Assembly: GCF_001279525.1 (NCBI RefSeq)
Contig: NZ_LGDY01000125.1
Location: 124,001 to 188,000 of the forward strand
Direction: 5' to 3'
Length of the DNA: 64,000 nt
From: Nocardia sp. NRRL S-836
GTDB lineage: Bacteria > Actinomycetota > Actinomycetes > Mycobacteriales > Pseudonocardiaceae
The notes under the pieces are model-generated. The model had not been told where the DNA came from, ran no database searches, and was given only the letters and a program-made list of their open reading frames with translations. A program made the position numbers and the translations under genes. Positions 26,390 to 35,438 of this stretch are shown here, piece by piece. How positions within the stretch are numbered: the stretch's first letter is position 1; each line of letters begins with the position of its first letter.

Positions 26390-26769
26390 TTCCGCTTCCC
26401 CCCAGAAACCGTGCGGACGAGCGCGACCACGACGGCCGCGCCGACCGACGCCGCGAGCCACGGGAACCCGTTGACGAACCACGGGACCGCGTCCGCGGCG
26501 AACTCCTTGCTGTTTCCCCAGAACGGCTGTCCGGTCGACTGCCGCCGCCAGGCCGCGTCGCCGGCGGCGACGACGACGAAGACGACCGGTGGCGCCGGTG
26601 CCACCGTCCACAGCCCGACCCGGCGCACGAACGCCGAAGCGATCACCGCACCCAGCACCAACCAGACGCCGAACGGCCAGCCGAGGTTGCCCCCGTCCAC
26701 CCAGATCCCCGTCTGGGCGAACACCGCCAGCACCGCCAACGCTGCCAAGCTGGGCAGCTGAACCCCCAT
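26350..26769 (-). CDS. Hypothetical membrane protein upstream of the GT2 operon
   Basis: 139 residues with four hydrophobic segments (LPSLAALAVLAVFAQTG, WPFGVWLVLGAVIASAF, APPVVFVVVAAGDAAW and VGAAVVVALVRTV) and a basic C-terminal tail. Resembles the small DUF6542-like membrane domains of actinomycetes, but the assignment is weak. It appears to be the first gene of a three-gene unit with the 41-residue peptide and the GT2 synthase. Its ATG at 26769 is 23 bp from the divergent LCP gene, so both promoters must overlap or give leaderless messages. Confidence 0.7.
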   Translation of the reverse strand: MGVQLPSLAALAVLAVFAQTGIWVDGGNLGWPFGVWLVLGAVIASAFVRRVGLWTVAPAPPVVFVVVAAGDAAWRRQSTGQPFWGNSKEFAADAVPWFVNGFPWLAASVGAAVVVALVRTVSGGKRKCRSSSTATAADG

Positions 26770-26792
26770 GAGGACGTAGGTTAGAGGAGGGG

Positions 26793-27863
26793 ATGGGGGA
26801 TTCCATGCGATCGATCGGCCGTTTCCGGCGTGCGCTGCTGGTGATGCTGCGCACGGCGTGGGTCACCGCGTGCGCCGCAGTGCTGGTCGTGGCGGGCGTC
26901 GCGTGGTCGACGGTGTCCACGATCTCGACCGGTGTCGAGCGCTCGCACGCGATCGCCGACGACGCGCCGCGGTCCTCATCCGGCCGCAACATCCTGGTCA
27001 TGGGTCTCACCACTCGGCTCGACCTGCACGGTGAACCGCTGCCCGACGACGTGCTGCGGCGCATGCAGGCCGGTGAGAGCGACCGCGGCGGCTACAACGC
27101 CAACACGCTGATCCTGGTGCACATCCCCACCTCCGGCCCGGCCGTGGCGATGTCGGTGCCGCGCGACAACCTCGTGCCGCTGGCGTCCGGCGGCGAGGGC
27201 AAGATCAAGGAGGCCTACGGCCGGGCGAAGATCGCCGAGGAGGACCGCCTGCGGGCGGCCGGCCTGGCCGACCCGCGTGAGCTGGAGCACGCGGGCCGCG
27301 AGGCCGGCCGCCGCGCCCAGGTGCGGACCGTGTCGGCGTTCCTCAACCAGCCGGTCGACCACCTCGTGGAGATCTCGCTGATCGGTTTCTTCCACATCGC
27401 CCAGGGCCTCGGCGGCGTGGACGTGTGCGTGCGCAAGGCCACCCGGGACCCGTTGTCCGGCGCCGACTTCGCGGCCGGGCCACAGCACCTCGACGCGGGC
27501 CAGGCGCTGTCGTTCGTGCGGCAACGCCACGGCCTGCCCGGCGGAGACCTCGCACGCACCCGCCGCCAGCAGGCGTTCCTGTCGGCCGTGGCCCGCCGGC
27601 TCGACGACCCGGCCGCGGTGTCGGCGATGATCGACATGGCCAAGCAGGACGTCGTGCTCGACGCGGGCCTCGACCTGGCCGAGCTCGCCCGCGACCTGCC
27701 CTCGGAGGTCCGCTTCGAGACGCTGCCGGTCGAGGGCGGCGCGCACGTCGGCGGGCAGGACGTGAACCGGGTCGACCCGGCGAAGGTGCAGGCGAGGGTC
27801 ACCGAGCTGGCCACGGCTCCCCCACCGCCCCCGGCCAACGACGGCGTGCCCTGCGTCGACTGA
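26793..27863 (+). CDS. LytR-CpsA-Psr (LCP) family protein
   Basis: 356 residues: an N-terminal membrane helix (about 13-45) and an extracellular LCP domain. Family features are NILVMGLTTR, NANTLILVHIPTSG followed by AVAMSVPRDNLV, GKIKEAYGR, and the Arg-rich loop LSFVRQRHGLPGGDLARTRRQQAFL. LCP enzymes attach polyprenol-linked glycans to peptidoglycan (arabinogalactan or teichoic-acid ligases). Divergent from the GT2 glycan-synthase genes, so the two units may cooperate in making and anchoring an envelope glycan (inference). The ATG at 26793 lies very close to GAGGAGG; the ATG at 26805 is an alternative start. Confidence 0.9.
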   Translation: MGDSMRSIGRFRRALLVMLRTAWVTACAAVLVVAGVAWSTVSTISTGVERSHAIADDAPRSSSGRNILVMGLTTRLDLHGEPLPDDVLRRMQAGESDRGGYNANTLILVHIPTSGPAVAMSVPRDNLVPLASGGEGKIKEAYGRAKIAEEDRLRAAGLADPRELEHAGREAGRRAQVRTVSAFLNQPVDHLVEISLIGFFHIAQGLGGVDVCVRKATRDPLSGADFAAGPQHLDAGQALSFVRQRHGLPGGDLARTRRQQAFLSAVARRLDDPAAVSAMIDMAKQDVVLDAGLDLAELARDLPSEVRFETLPVEGGAHVGGQDVNRVDPAKVQARVTELATAPPPPPANDGVPCVD

Positions 27864-27884
27864 CCCGGTGGTGCCCGCGGACGC

Positions 27885-30149
27885 CTAGTTGCGGCGTTCG
27901 GTCACCCAGGTCGCGATCTGCGCCCGTGACGTGAACCCGAGCTTCTGCAGGATCCGCTCGACGTGCCCCTCCGCGGTCCGCCGCGCGATCACCAGCCGGG
28001 CGGCGATCTCCTTGTTCGACATGCCACCGGCGATCAGGTCGGCCACCTGCTGCTCGCGGCGGGTCAGCGGTGTGGGTGGCGCGACGGGCTCCGGTTCGGC
28101 CGGTTCCTCGCCGATCGCGAACGAGAGGGCGTCGTCCAGCCCGAGGTCCATGCCGCGCCGGAACGCCGCGCGGAACTCCGCCTCGCCCAGCTCGGAGACC
28201 GCCGTCGACTCGCACTCGCCGTGCGGTGTGCCGAAGTGGCGGGAGCCGAACATCGGGTAGCCGACCGACTGCCAGATCTCGCTGGTCGCGCCCAGCAGCG
28301 TGGCCGCGCGGCCGGCGTCACCCCGTGAGGCGGCGATCCAGGCCAGCACCTCCATGCCGAGCACGATGCCGAGCAGGTCGTGGAACGTGCGCTTGATCCG
28401 CAGGCAGTCGCGGCCCAGCGCGTCGGCCCGGTCGAGGTCGCCGCTGACCCACGCGCACAGCGCCAGCACGTAGATCGCGTACGCCTGCGCCCACAGCTCG
28501 CCGTGCTCCTCGCCGATGGCCTTGGCCTCGACGCAGAGCCGTTCGGCGGTGGCGAAGTCGCGCTGGAACGTCGCCGAGATCGCGAGCTCGATGCCGGCGA
28601 GCATGGTGTGGCTGTTGACCGTGCCGAGGCTGCGGTACCGCGCCCGCGCCTCCTCGAACAGCTCGTCGGCGAGGTCGAGGTCGTCGCCGACGAGATGGGT
28701 GCACGCCAGCCTGTGGGTGGCGTAGGCGAGCGCGGACTCGTCGCCGGCCGTGCGCGCGTAGCTGCGGCACTCCTCCAGCATGCGCACGGAGGAGGTGAGG
28801 TCGCCCTGCAGGGTGGAGACGTAGCCGTTGACCCACAGGGCCTTGGCTCTCAGCGGGCCCTGCTTCGACGCCGCCAGGGCCCGGTCGAGCCAGTAGCGGC
28901 CCTCGCCGAGCATGCCGCAGCCCGCCCAGTAGAACCACAGCGTGCCGGCGAGGTGGACGCAGTCCTCGTTCTCGGCGGAGAAGCAGAAGTCCAGCGCCGA
29001 CCGCAGGTTCGCGCTCTCCAGGTGCGTGAGCGCGAAGATCTGCGCCTGGGCCGGTCCGAACCACTCCTGTTCACGCCGCTGCGCCCACTCGATGAAGTGG
29101 TCGCGGTGCCGTTCGCGCAGCACCTGCTCGCGACCGGCGGACCGCAGCTTGTCCAGGCCGTACTGGCGCAGCGGCTCCAGCAGCCGGAACCGGGTGCCCG
29201 CCGGGTGCTGCTCGGCCACGACGACGGACTTGTCGACCAGCCCGGCCAGCGACCGCATGACCTCCCGCCGCTCCACGCCGTCGCCGGAGCAGACCCGTTC
29301 CGCGGCCGCGAGGTCGAACGTGCCGGAGAACACCGACGCCCGCGCCCACAGGACCTGCTCGGCGCGGGTGCACAGGTGGAAGCTCCAGTCCACCGCGGCG
29401 AGCAACGTCTGGTGACGCGGGTCGCCGCCCCGCCTGCCCTCCGCCAGCACCCGGAACGTGTCGTCCAATCTGGACAGGAGGTGGTCGAGCGTGAGCACCC
29501 GCAGGCGCACCGCGGCCAGTTCGATGGCCAGTGGAATCCCGCCCAGCAGCACGCAAATCTGATTCACCTTGTCCAGGTTGCCGCTGGTGAGGGTGAACCC
29601 CGGTTCGACGGCGGACGCGCGTTCGGCGAACAGCGCCACGGCCGGGTCGCGTGACAGGGGCAGCACCTGCCACAGGTGCTCGCCGTCCACGCCCAGCCGT
29701 TCCCTGCTGGTCGCGAGCACCCGCAGGCCGGGCACCCCGCGCAGCAGGGCGTCCACCAGGTCGGCGGTGGCACCGATGACGTGCTCGCAGTTGTCCAGCA
29801 CCATCAGCACCTGCCGGTCGCGCAGGTGTTCCACCAGGACGGTGCGGTGCTGACGGACCGTGTCGTCGTGCACGCCCAACGATTCCAGCACGCTGTGCAC
29901 CACCAGGTCCGGGTCGACCACCCGGCTCAGGTCCACGAACCACACGCCGTCGTGGAAGGCCCTGCGCAGCTCGGCGGCGGCCCGCAGCGCGAGCCGGGTC
30001 TTGCCGACCCCGCCCACACCGGTCAGCGTGACCAGGCGCGAGTCCGCCAGGAGTCTCCTGACCTCGGCGACATCCTGTTTCCTGCCCACAAAAGTACTTG
30101 TGTCGGCAGGCAAGTTGCCGTTGCGACCCGGGGAAAGCGCGCTGCCCAC
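27885..30149 (-). CDS. LuxR-family regulator with NB-ARC and TPR domains
   Basis: 754 residues. The N-terminus LPADTSTFVGRKQDVAEV begins an NB-ARC ATPase (Walker A GVGGVGKTRLA at about 45-55, Walker B VLMVLDNCEHV). TPR-like repeats follow (about 330-650), and a C-terminal LuxR helix-turn-helix (LTRREQQVADLIAGGMSNKEIAARLVIARRTAEGHV, about 690-730). This is the large LAL-like/AfsR-like regulator layout in which ATP binding gates DNA binding. Its 3' end faces the LCP gene with 21 bp between. Target unknown; the divergent STAS gene is the closest candidate. Confidence 0.9.
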   Translation of the reverse strand: MGSALSPGRNGNLPADTSTFVGRKQDVAEVRRLLADSRLVTLTGVGGVGKTRLALRAAAELRRAFHDGVWFVDLSRVVDPDLVVHSVLESLGVHDDTVRQHRTVLVEHLRDRQVLMVLDNCEHVIGATADLVDALLRGVPGLRVLATSRERLGVDGEHLWQVLPLSRDPAVALFAERASAVEPGFTLTSGNLDKVNQICVLLGGIPLAIELAAVRLRVLTLDHLLSRLDDTFRVLAEGRRGGDPRHQTLLAAVDWSFHLCTRAEQVLWARASVFSGTFDLAAAERVCSGDGVERREVMRSLAGLVDKSVVVAEQHPAGTRFRLLEPLRQYGLDKLRSAGREQVLRERHRDHFIEWAQRREQEWFGPAQAQIFALTHLESANLRSALDFCFSAENEDCVHLAGTLWFYWAGCGMLGEGRYWLDRALAASKQGPLRAKALWVNGYVSTLQGDLTSSVRMLEECRSYARTAGDESALAYATHRLACTHLVGDDLDLADELFEEARARYRSLGTVNSHTMLAGIELAISATFQRDFATAERLCVEAKAIGEEHGELWAQAYAIYVLALCAWVSGDLDRADALGRDCLRIKRTFHDLLGIVLGMEVLAWIAASRGDAGRAATLLGATSEIWQSVGYPMFGSRHFGTPHGECESTAVSELGEAEFRAAFRRGMDLGLDDALSFAIGEEPAEPEPVAPPTPLTRREQQVADLIAGGMSNKEIAARLVIARRTAEGHVERILQKLGFTSRAQIATWVTERRN

Positions 30150-30300
30150 AGCGGAACCCTAGGTCGGCGCGATCTACCGCTGCAACGCGGTCCCCCGGAG
30201 GCACCAACGCCGAAACACGGGTAGTTACCCCCTAGGGCACCCGTGCCGGCGCCATCAGGGTGGAGCGGAGGAGGCCACCGCGTTCCGGGGAGGGCGGACC

Positions 30301-31089
30301 ATGACCGTCGAGATCGCCGACCACGATCTGCAGATCGACATCCGCGAGCAGAACGGCGTGGTGGTCGTGCGCCTGACCGGCCGGCTGGACTGGTCGACCT
30401 ACCTGCGCGTGCAGGACGTGCTGCTCGACTGCGCCACCAAGGAGCTCGTCGGCGTCGTCGTCGAGCTCGACGACCTCGTGGCCGAGTCGCCCGCGCTGCT
30501 CGTGGTGTTCGACGTGGTGTGGCTGTCGGCGGCGCGCTGGCCGGGCATCTCGCTGAGCCTGGTCGTGAGCGACCAGCTGCTGCGGTCGACGCTGCGCGCA
30601 CGCGGCCTGCCGCGGCACATCCCGATGCACACCACGACGCGGGACGCGCTCTCCGGCCTGGTGCGGCCGCGGCACGAGGACCGGGTGGACACGGTGCTGC
30701 CGACCTGCCGGTGCATGCCGCACGTGGCCGAACGGGTCACCGAGCGCGCGTGCGAACGGTGGGGCGTGCAGGCGTTGCTGGACGTCGCCCCGCAGCTCGC
30801 CGTCGAGCTCGTGTCGCACGTCGAGGACGAGCAGCCGGTCTCACTGCTGTTGCGCATGCACGACAACAAGATGTCCGTCGCCGTGCGCACGACGACACGG
30901 CTGGACCTGCGGCAGTGGAACATCATGCGGCGCAACGTCGCGTCCATCGCCGTCTGCAACTTCACCATGGGCGAGACGCCCGCGGGCGGCGGACGGCACA
31001 TCATCTGGACGTTGCTCGACGTGCCGGAGGACAGCCGGCGGCCACCGAGCCGGCTCACGGAGACCACCGTCTTCACCCACCAGGCTTAA
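30301..31089 (+). CDS. STAS-domain protein with ATP-binding-like C-terminal half
   Basis: 262 residues. The first 110 residues form a STAS domain (VVVVRLTGRLDWSTYLRVQDVLLDC...), as in anti-anti-sigma factors, though the usual phosphorylatable Ser in the DSSG motif is not evident (VAESPALLVV). The C-terminal half (HVAERVTERACERWGVQ..., VELVSHVEDEQPVSLLLRMHDNKMSVAVRTTT) resembles the HATPase fold of SpoIIAB/RsbW anti-sigma kinases, with ELVSHVEDE in place of the N-box. It may be an antagonist fused to its own kinase-like domain, probably catalytically degenerate. No sigma factor is adjacent. Confidence 0.75.
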   Translation: MTVEIADHDLQIDIREQNGVVVVRLTGRLDWSTYLRVQDVLLDCATKELVGVVVELDDLVAESPALLVVFDVVWLSAARWPGISLSLVVSDQLLRSTLRARGLPRHIPMHTTTRDALSGLVRPRHEDRVDTVLPTCRCMPHVAERVTERACERWGVQALLDVAPQLAVELVSHVEDEQPVSLLLRMHDNKMSVAVRTTTRLDLRQWNIMRRNVASIAVCNFTMGETPAGGGRHIIWTLLDVPEDSRRPPSRLTETTVFTHQA

Positions 31090-31201
31090 CCTGGCCGGGT
31101 CGTTCTACCCGGAGTGACTTGCCTCTCGGTCGAGCTGATCTTTGCAGAACCCGAACATCCGGCGGACCTGTCCCTGATCGCGGGCGGTCATCGTTCCTGT
31201 C

Positions 31202-31564
31202 ATGAACATTTCGCGAATCGGCGTGGTCGTGGCCGGAATGCTGCTGCTCGGGACGGGTACCGCGGTGGCCCAGGAACCGATCACGATCAGCCCGGAGAAG
31301 GTGCGCAAGATCTGTGAGCAGCGCGTGCCGCGGGTCGAGGCCAAGGTCAAGGCGCTGACCGACAAGATCAACGGAACGCCCGAGACGCTCGGTTCCACCA
31401 AGTGGCTGGAGCAGAAGGCGGCCGACGCGCGCAAGGCCGGCAACACGGCGCGTGCGGACGTGCTGGACGCGCGGGTGAAGCTGCGTGCGGCCCAGCTCGT
31501 GCAGCTCGGCAAGGCCTCCGAGCGGGTGTCGAAGTTCAAGACCGAGCACTGCGGTGCCAAGTGA
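31202..31564 (+). CDS. Small exported coiled-coil protein
   Basis: 120 residues: a signal peptide (ISRIGVVVAGMLLLGTGTAVAQ, cleavage near AVA-Q), then a helical, Lys/Glu-rich mature domain (KALTDKINGTPETLGSTKWLEQKAADARKAGN) with two Cys (KICEQR and EHCGAK) that could form a disulfide. The stop overlaps the next gene's GTG by 4 nt, putting it first in a unit with a lipoprotein, response regulator and sensor kinase. It may be the periplasmic or extracellular ligand or sensor accessory of that system (inference). Confidence 0.8.
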   Translation: MNISRIGVVVAGMLLLGTGTAVAQEPITISPEKVRKICEQRVPRVEAKVKALTDKINGTPETLGSTKWLEQKAADARKAGNTARADVLDARVKLRAAQLVQLGKASERVSKFKTEHCGAK

Positions 31565-31692
31565 GGTGGGTGCTCGCGGCCGTGCTGCTGGTGTCGCTGA
31601 CGGCGTGCCGGGGTGAGGAACCGGCGTCGGACCTCGATGCTGTGGAATCAACGCTGAACAGCGTCGAGTCCGAGATCAACCAGCCGGGGTGA
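31561..31692 (+). CDS. 43-residue lipoprotein
   Basis: VRWVLAAVLLVSLTAC with lipobox LTAC (Cys 16), then a 27-residue acidic tail (GEEPASDLDAVESTLNSVESEINQPG) that could form a short amphipathic helix. The GTG at 31561 overlaps the TGA of the preceding gene. It ends 3 nt before the response-regulator start. Clear lipobox and tight coupling make it a real gene despite its size. Confidence 0.72.
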   Translation: MRWVLAAVLLVSLTACRGEEPASDLDAVESTLNSVESEINQPG

Positions 31693-31695
31693 GCA

Positions 31696-32373
31696 GTGGA
31701 ACGTGGCCTGGTGCTCGTCGTGGAGGACGAACCGGCGATCGCCGAGCTCGTCGCCCTCTACCTGCGGCGCGACGGGTTCGGCGTGCACCTGGAGTCGTCG
31801 GGGGACGCGGCACTGGCCGCGGTCCGCTCGCTCGCGCCGGTCGCGGTCGTGCTGGACGTGGGGCTGCCGGGGCTGAGCGGCATCGAGGTCTGCCGTGCGC
31901 TGCGGGCGGCGGGCGACTGGACGCCGGTGCTGTTCGTGACCGCCCGCGACGACGAGGTCGACCGCCTGCTCGGGCTGGAGCTCGGGGCGGACGACTACGT
32001 CACCAAGCCGTTCAGCCCGCGCGAGCTCGCGCTGCGGGTGCGGACGGTGCTGCGCAGGGCCACCGCCCCCGCCGCTGCCGCCGAGGCGCTGCGGGTGGGT
32101 GACGTGCGGCTGGACGTCGGGGAACGCCGCGCGTGGGCCGGCTCCGCCGAGGTCGCGCTGACCTCGACGGAGTTCGGCCTGCTCGCCCACCTGATGCGCC
32201 ACCCGCGCCAGGTGTTCTCCCGTGAGCAGCTGCTCAGCGCGGTGTGGGGGTACGCCTCCGTGGCCGGCACCAGGACCGTCGACGTGCACATCGCCCAGCT
32301 GCGTGCGAAGTTCGGCGCGTCCAGTCCTATTCGGACGGTGCGCGGCGTCGGGTACTCGGCGGACGCGTCGTGA
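31696..32373 (+). CDS. OmpR-family response regulator
   Basis: 225 residues. Receiver domain (1-120) with acidic pocket VVEDE, phospho-acceptor Asp in VVLDVGLPGLSG (about residue 54), Thr in VLFVTARDD and Lys in YVTKPFSPREL. The C-terminal winged helix (about 130-225) has the OmpR pattern (LTSTEFGLLAHLMRHPRQVFSREQLLSAVWG and RTVRGVGY). GTG start at 31696, 3 nt after the lipoprotein stop. Its stop overlaps the kinase start in GTGA. Confidence 0.95.
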   Translation: MERGLVLVVEDEPAIAELVALYLRRDGFGVHLESSGDAALAAVRSLAPVAVVLDVGLPGLSGIEVCRALRAAGDWTPVLFVTARDDEVDRLLGLELGADDYVTKPFSPRELALRVRTVLRRATAPAAAAEALRVGDVRLDVGERRAWAGSAEVALTSTEFGLLAHLMRHPRQVFSREQLLSAVWGYASVAGTRTVDVHIAQLRAKFGASSPIRTVRGVGYSADAS

Positions 32374-33683
32374 ACCTCGCCACCCGGATCGCGTTGCTGT
32401 GCCTGGGGGTCGCGTTCGTCGCGGTCCTCGTCGCCGGGTTCGTGTCCACGCGCCTGGTGCTCAACACCTCCCGCGAGGTCAGCAGGGAGATCCTCGCGAA
32501 CCAGGCCGACGTCGTCGCCGGGCAGGTGTCGAACAACCGCATCGAGCAGGTGCTCCAGGGGCAGGGCATCGCGATCGTCAAGGTGTCCGCCGCGGGCGAG
32601 GTCTCCGGCCAGGACAAGGCGGCCGTGCGCGCCGCCCGTTCCGTGCACGCCGAGGACGTTCTGGCCGGTCAGCGGGTGTCGAGGACGAGCGGGCGGCTGC
32701 TCGTGGAGGCACGCCCGTCGGGCAACGGCGGGTTCGCGCTGGTGCAGGAGACCGAGACCGGCGGCAACGCCCGCGCGTTGATCCGCAACATCCTCTTCGC
32801 GCTGGTCATCGGGCTCGTGGTGGCGTGCGTGGCCGGGCTGGCGCTGGGCACGGTGCTGGCGCGGCCGTTGCGCCGGGTCGCGGGCGTCGCGCACTCGATG
32901 AGCGGCGGCCGCCGCGACCTGCGCGTTCCGGTGTCGGGCCCGTACGAGCTGGCCGAGGTGTCGAAGTCGGTGAACAACCTCGCGGACGCGTTGCAGCACA
33001 GCGAGTCCCGCCAGCGCGACTTCCTGCTGTCGGTCTCCCACGAGCTGCGCACGCCGCTGACCGCGGTGACCGGTTTCGCCGAGTCACTGGCCGACGGCGT
33101 GGTCTCCGGCGAGCAGGTGGCCCCGGTCGGCGCGGTGATCCTCTCCGAGGCCCGCAGGCTCGACCGGCTCGTGTCCGACCTGCTGGACCTGGCCCGGCTG
33201 GGCGCCGACGACTTCCGCCTGGACCTCGCCGCCGTCGACCTGGACCCCGTGGCGCGCTCGGCCGCCGAGGTCTGGCACGCCCGCTGCAACGCCGCCGGGG
33301 TGCGGTTCTCGCTGGACGTGCAGGGTTCGCCGGTGGTGCGCGCGGACGCCCGGCGGCTGCGCCAGGTGATCGACGGCCTGCTGGAGAACGCCCTGCGCGT
33401 CACACCGCCCGGCCGCCCGGTGGTGCTCGCGGTGTCGTCGGTCCTCGAAGTGCGCGACGGCGGCCCCGGCCTGGCACCGGAGGACTACGACGTGGCGTTC
33501 GACCGCGGCGTGCTGCACGCGCGCTACCAGGAAACCCGCCCGGTCGGCACCGGCGTGGGCCTGGCGCTGGTGCACGGCCTGGTGACCCGGATGGGCGGCA
33601 CGATCAAGGCCGGCCCCGCTCCCGAGGGCGGGGCCGCGTTCACCGTGACGCTGCCGCTCAGTCCTTCGCCTGCGGCAGCTTGA
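32370..33683 (+). CDS. Sensor histidine kinase
   Basis: 437 residues. Two membrane helices (about 7-30 and 137-160) flank a short extracellular sensor of about 105 residues. A HAMP domain, the H-box SVSHELRTPLTAVTGF (phospho-His near residue 219), N-box LLENALRVTP, G1 DGGPGL and G2 GTGVGLALV follow. The small sensor and the co-encoded exported protein plus lipoprotein suggest an accessory-protein-assisted envelope sensor. Its 3' end overlaps exonuclease III by 26 nt, tail to tail. Confidence 0.95.
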   Translation: MNLATRIALLCLGVAFVAVLVAGFVSTRLVLNTSREVSREILANQADVVAGQVSNNRIEQVLQGQGIAIVKVSAAGEVSGQDKAAVRAARSVHAEDVLAGQRVSRTSGRLLVEARPSGNGGFALVQETETGGNARALIRNILFALVIGLVVACVAGLALGTVLARPLRRVAGVAHSMSGGRRDLRVPVSGPYELAEVSKSVNNLADALQHSESRQRDFLLSVSHELRTPLTAVTGFAESLADGVVSGEQVAPVGAVILSEARRLDRLVSDLLDLARLGADDFRLDLAAVDLDPVARSAAEVWHARCNAAGVRFSLDVQGSPVVRADARRLRQVIDGLLENALRVTPPGRPVVLAVSSVLEVRDGGPGLAPEDYDVAFDRGVLHARYQETRPVGTGVGLALVHGLVTRMGGTIKAGPAPEGGAAFTVTLPLSPSPAAA

Positions 33684-34539
33684 CCTTCTTCTTCGCACCC
33701 GGCGCCGACGGCGGCGGCACGACCGGCCCGACGTCGCCGTCCGGCGCCTCGTCGAGGTCCACGACCACCGGCGCGTGGTCACTCGGCCCGGTCCCCTTGC
33801 GCGCCTGCCGGTCGATCCACGCCGCCTTCGCCCGCGGCGCCACGCTGTCACTCGCGAGCACCAGGTCGATCCGCATGCCCAGGTCGCGGTGGAACATCCC
33901 GGCCCGGTAGTCCCAGTAGCTGAAGATCCGCTGGTCCGGCCACCGCTCCCGCACCACGTCGTGGAACCCGAGCGCCTCGATCGCCCGCAACGCCGCACGC
34001 TCCGGCTCCGTGACGTGCGTGTGCCCGGCAAAGGCCTCGGGATCGAACACGTCGGCGTCCGCGGGCGCGATGTTGATGTCACCGCAGACCAGCGCGTCCG
34101 CCGGCCCCGCCGCCAGCACGTCCTTCAGCGCGGCGAGCCACTCCAGCTTGTACTTGTAGTGGTCCGACTCCGGCTCACGCCCGTTCGGCACGTACAGCGA
34201 ATGCACCCGCACACCACCACACGTCGCGGCCACCGCCCGTGCCTCCTGGTGCGGAAAGCCCGGCGCGTTCGCAACACCGACCGTCACGTCCTCAAGCCCG
34301 ACGCGCGACAGGATCGCAACCCCGTTCCACTGCGTCTCACCGGCCAACGCGACCTCGTACCCGCGGTTGCCCAGTTCCTCGCCGAGCAGGGCGGTGAAGG
34401 CCTCGTCGGCCAGCTTGGTCTCCTGCAGGCACACCACGTCGGGCCGCCGCTGGTCCAGCCACGGCAACAACCTCGGCACACGTTGCTTGACGGAGTTCAC
34501 GTTCCACGTCGCCACTCGCACGCCCACCACGGTAGTCAT
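33658..34539 (-). CDS. xth: Exodeoxyribonuclease III (AP endonuclease)
   Basis: 293 residues of the exonuclease III family, acting in base-excision repair on abasic sites. Motifs are RVATWNVNSVKQR, VCLQETKLAD with catalytic Glu, YVPNGREPES, CGDINIAPADADVF with the Asp/Asn pair, RIDLVLAS, and the C-terminal GPSDHAPVVVDL with the catalytic His. A charged C-terminal extension of about 30 residues (ending GAKKKVKLPQAKD) is unusual but harmless. Convergent with the kinase gene. Confidence 0.94.
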   Translation of the reverse strand: MTTVVGVRVATWNVNSVKQRVPRLLPWLDQRRPDVVCLQETKLADEAFTALLGEELGNRGYEVALAGETQWNGVAILSRVGLEDVTVGVANAPGFPHQEARAVAATCGGVRVHSLYVPNGREPESDHYKYKLEWLAALKDVLAAGPADALVCGDINIAPADADVFDPEAFAGHTHVTEPERAALRAIEALGFHDVVRERWPDQRIFSYWDYRAGMFHRDLGMRIDLVLASDSVAPRAKAAWIDRQARKGTGPSDHAPVVVDLDEAPDGDVGPVVPPPSAPGAKKKVKLPQAKD

Positions 34540-34805
34540 CCGGCCTGGAGTCTGCTTGGAGGCGGCCGATGGGCCTGGTCACGCGGGTGCCCAGACCGGA
34601 CCACAGGGGAAGTCCTTTGTGGACTTGACTCTGCCGGGCCCACGACTCGGGTGACCAGCGGCGGCACGGTCAGCGACAGCAGGGCCCACCGCAGCCCGAT
34701 CGCCCCCGCGCTGGTGGTCGCCGCAAACCGCGTCCGGGGAGATCGTCGACATCCGCGGCAACGCTGGGTCACCCACTCTTGTGGGCAACGGAGCCTTCTC
34801 GGCGC
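34540..34805. other. Intergenic region, no supported gene
   Basis: 266 bp upstream of the exonuclease gene. Only short overlapping open frames in several directions are present, none with a convincing start or motif. A small hairpin AAGTCC / GGACTT (34610-34626) is visible. It probably holds the xth promoter and the end of the lipoprotein unit. Confidence 0.5.
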
Positions 34806-35438
34806 TCACTGCATCCGGACCGCGTCGTAGAACGACTTCGCGAGTTCACGTAGCGGCCCTCGGCACTCCTGCGACCTCGGCTCTGGCTTGTCCGCAGGTT
34901 TGTTCTCGATGACCAGCACGGCGTTCGCGTCGAGGATCACCAGCGTGCAACTGCCTTTGTCCTTCGGCGTCAGCCACTTCGCCTTTTCGCCGACCTCCAC
35001 GTCCTCGGCTGCGCCGTCGTCTGCCGGATCGGCGCCTGGTTTGGAAGTCACGTCATACGCTTCACGGGCCTTGAGCGCTCCTCGGCCGGGACCAGCCGGG
35101 AACGAGATGTCGCCGTTCTCGTCTCGCCACGCTGACACCTTCAGATTCACTCGTGGCCAGTCCGGGATGCGCTGGAACTCGCATGCGGCGAGCAAGTCGG
35201 AGACCAAGGGCTTCTCATTGCCGGACCGGAACGGCGGCAGACCCGGCATCCTCTGCGTCACCTCCCGGCAGGTGGGCAGTGCCGTGTACTTGGCGTGGGC
35301 GGATGCGGACGACGTGGTGGACGGCGGTGGGACGATCGACGTGCTCTTCGAACTGCCGCTCCCCGCGCCGTCGCCGGTGCACGCCGCCGCACTCAACGCG
35401 AGCACTGCCACGGCCACAATCCCAGCGGATCGGTTCAC
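34806..35438 (-). CDS. Secreted lipoprotein, DUF3558-like
   Basis: 210 residues. Signal with lipobox LSAAAC (Cys about 19), then a low-complexity Ser/Thr/Pro linker and a globular domain (YTALPTCREVTQRMPGLPPFRSGN... LLAACEFQ... CTLVILDANAVLVIEN...). Two Cys pairs are conserved in spacing with DUF3558-type lipoproteins common in Pseudonocardiaceae, though I cannot confirm the family. The GTG at 35438 is preferred since it places the signal peptide at the N-terminus. Function unknown. Confidence 0.78.
   Translation of the reverse strand: MNRSAGIVAVAVLALSAAACTGDGAGSGSSKSTSIVPPPSTTSSASAHAKYTALPTCREVTQRMPGLPPFRSGNEKPLVSDLLAACEFQRIPDWPRVNLKVSAWRDENGDISFPAGPGRGALKAREAYDVTSKPGADPADDGAAEDVEVGEKAKWLTPKDKGSCTLVILDANAVLVIENKPADKPEPRSQECRGPLRELAKSFYDAVRMQ

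Noticed and set aside
34579..34809. Small minus-strand genes between xth and the lipoprotein gene
   Set aside because: Overlapping frames of similar length with no ribosome-binding site, motif or consistent codon use.
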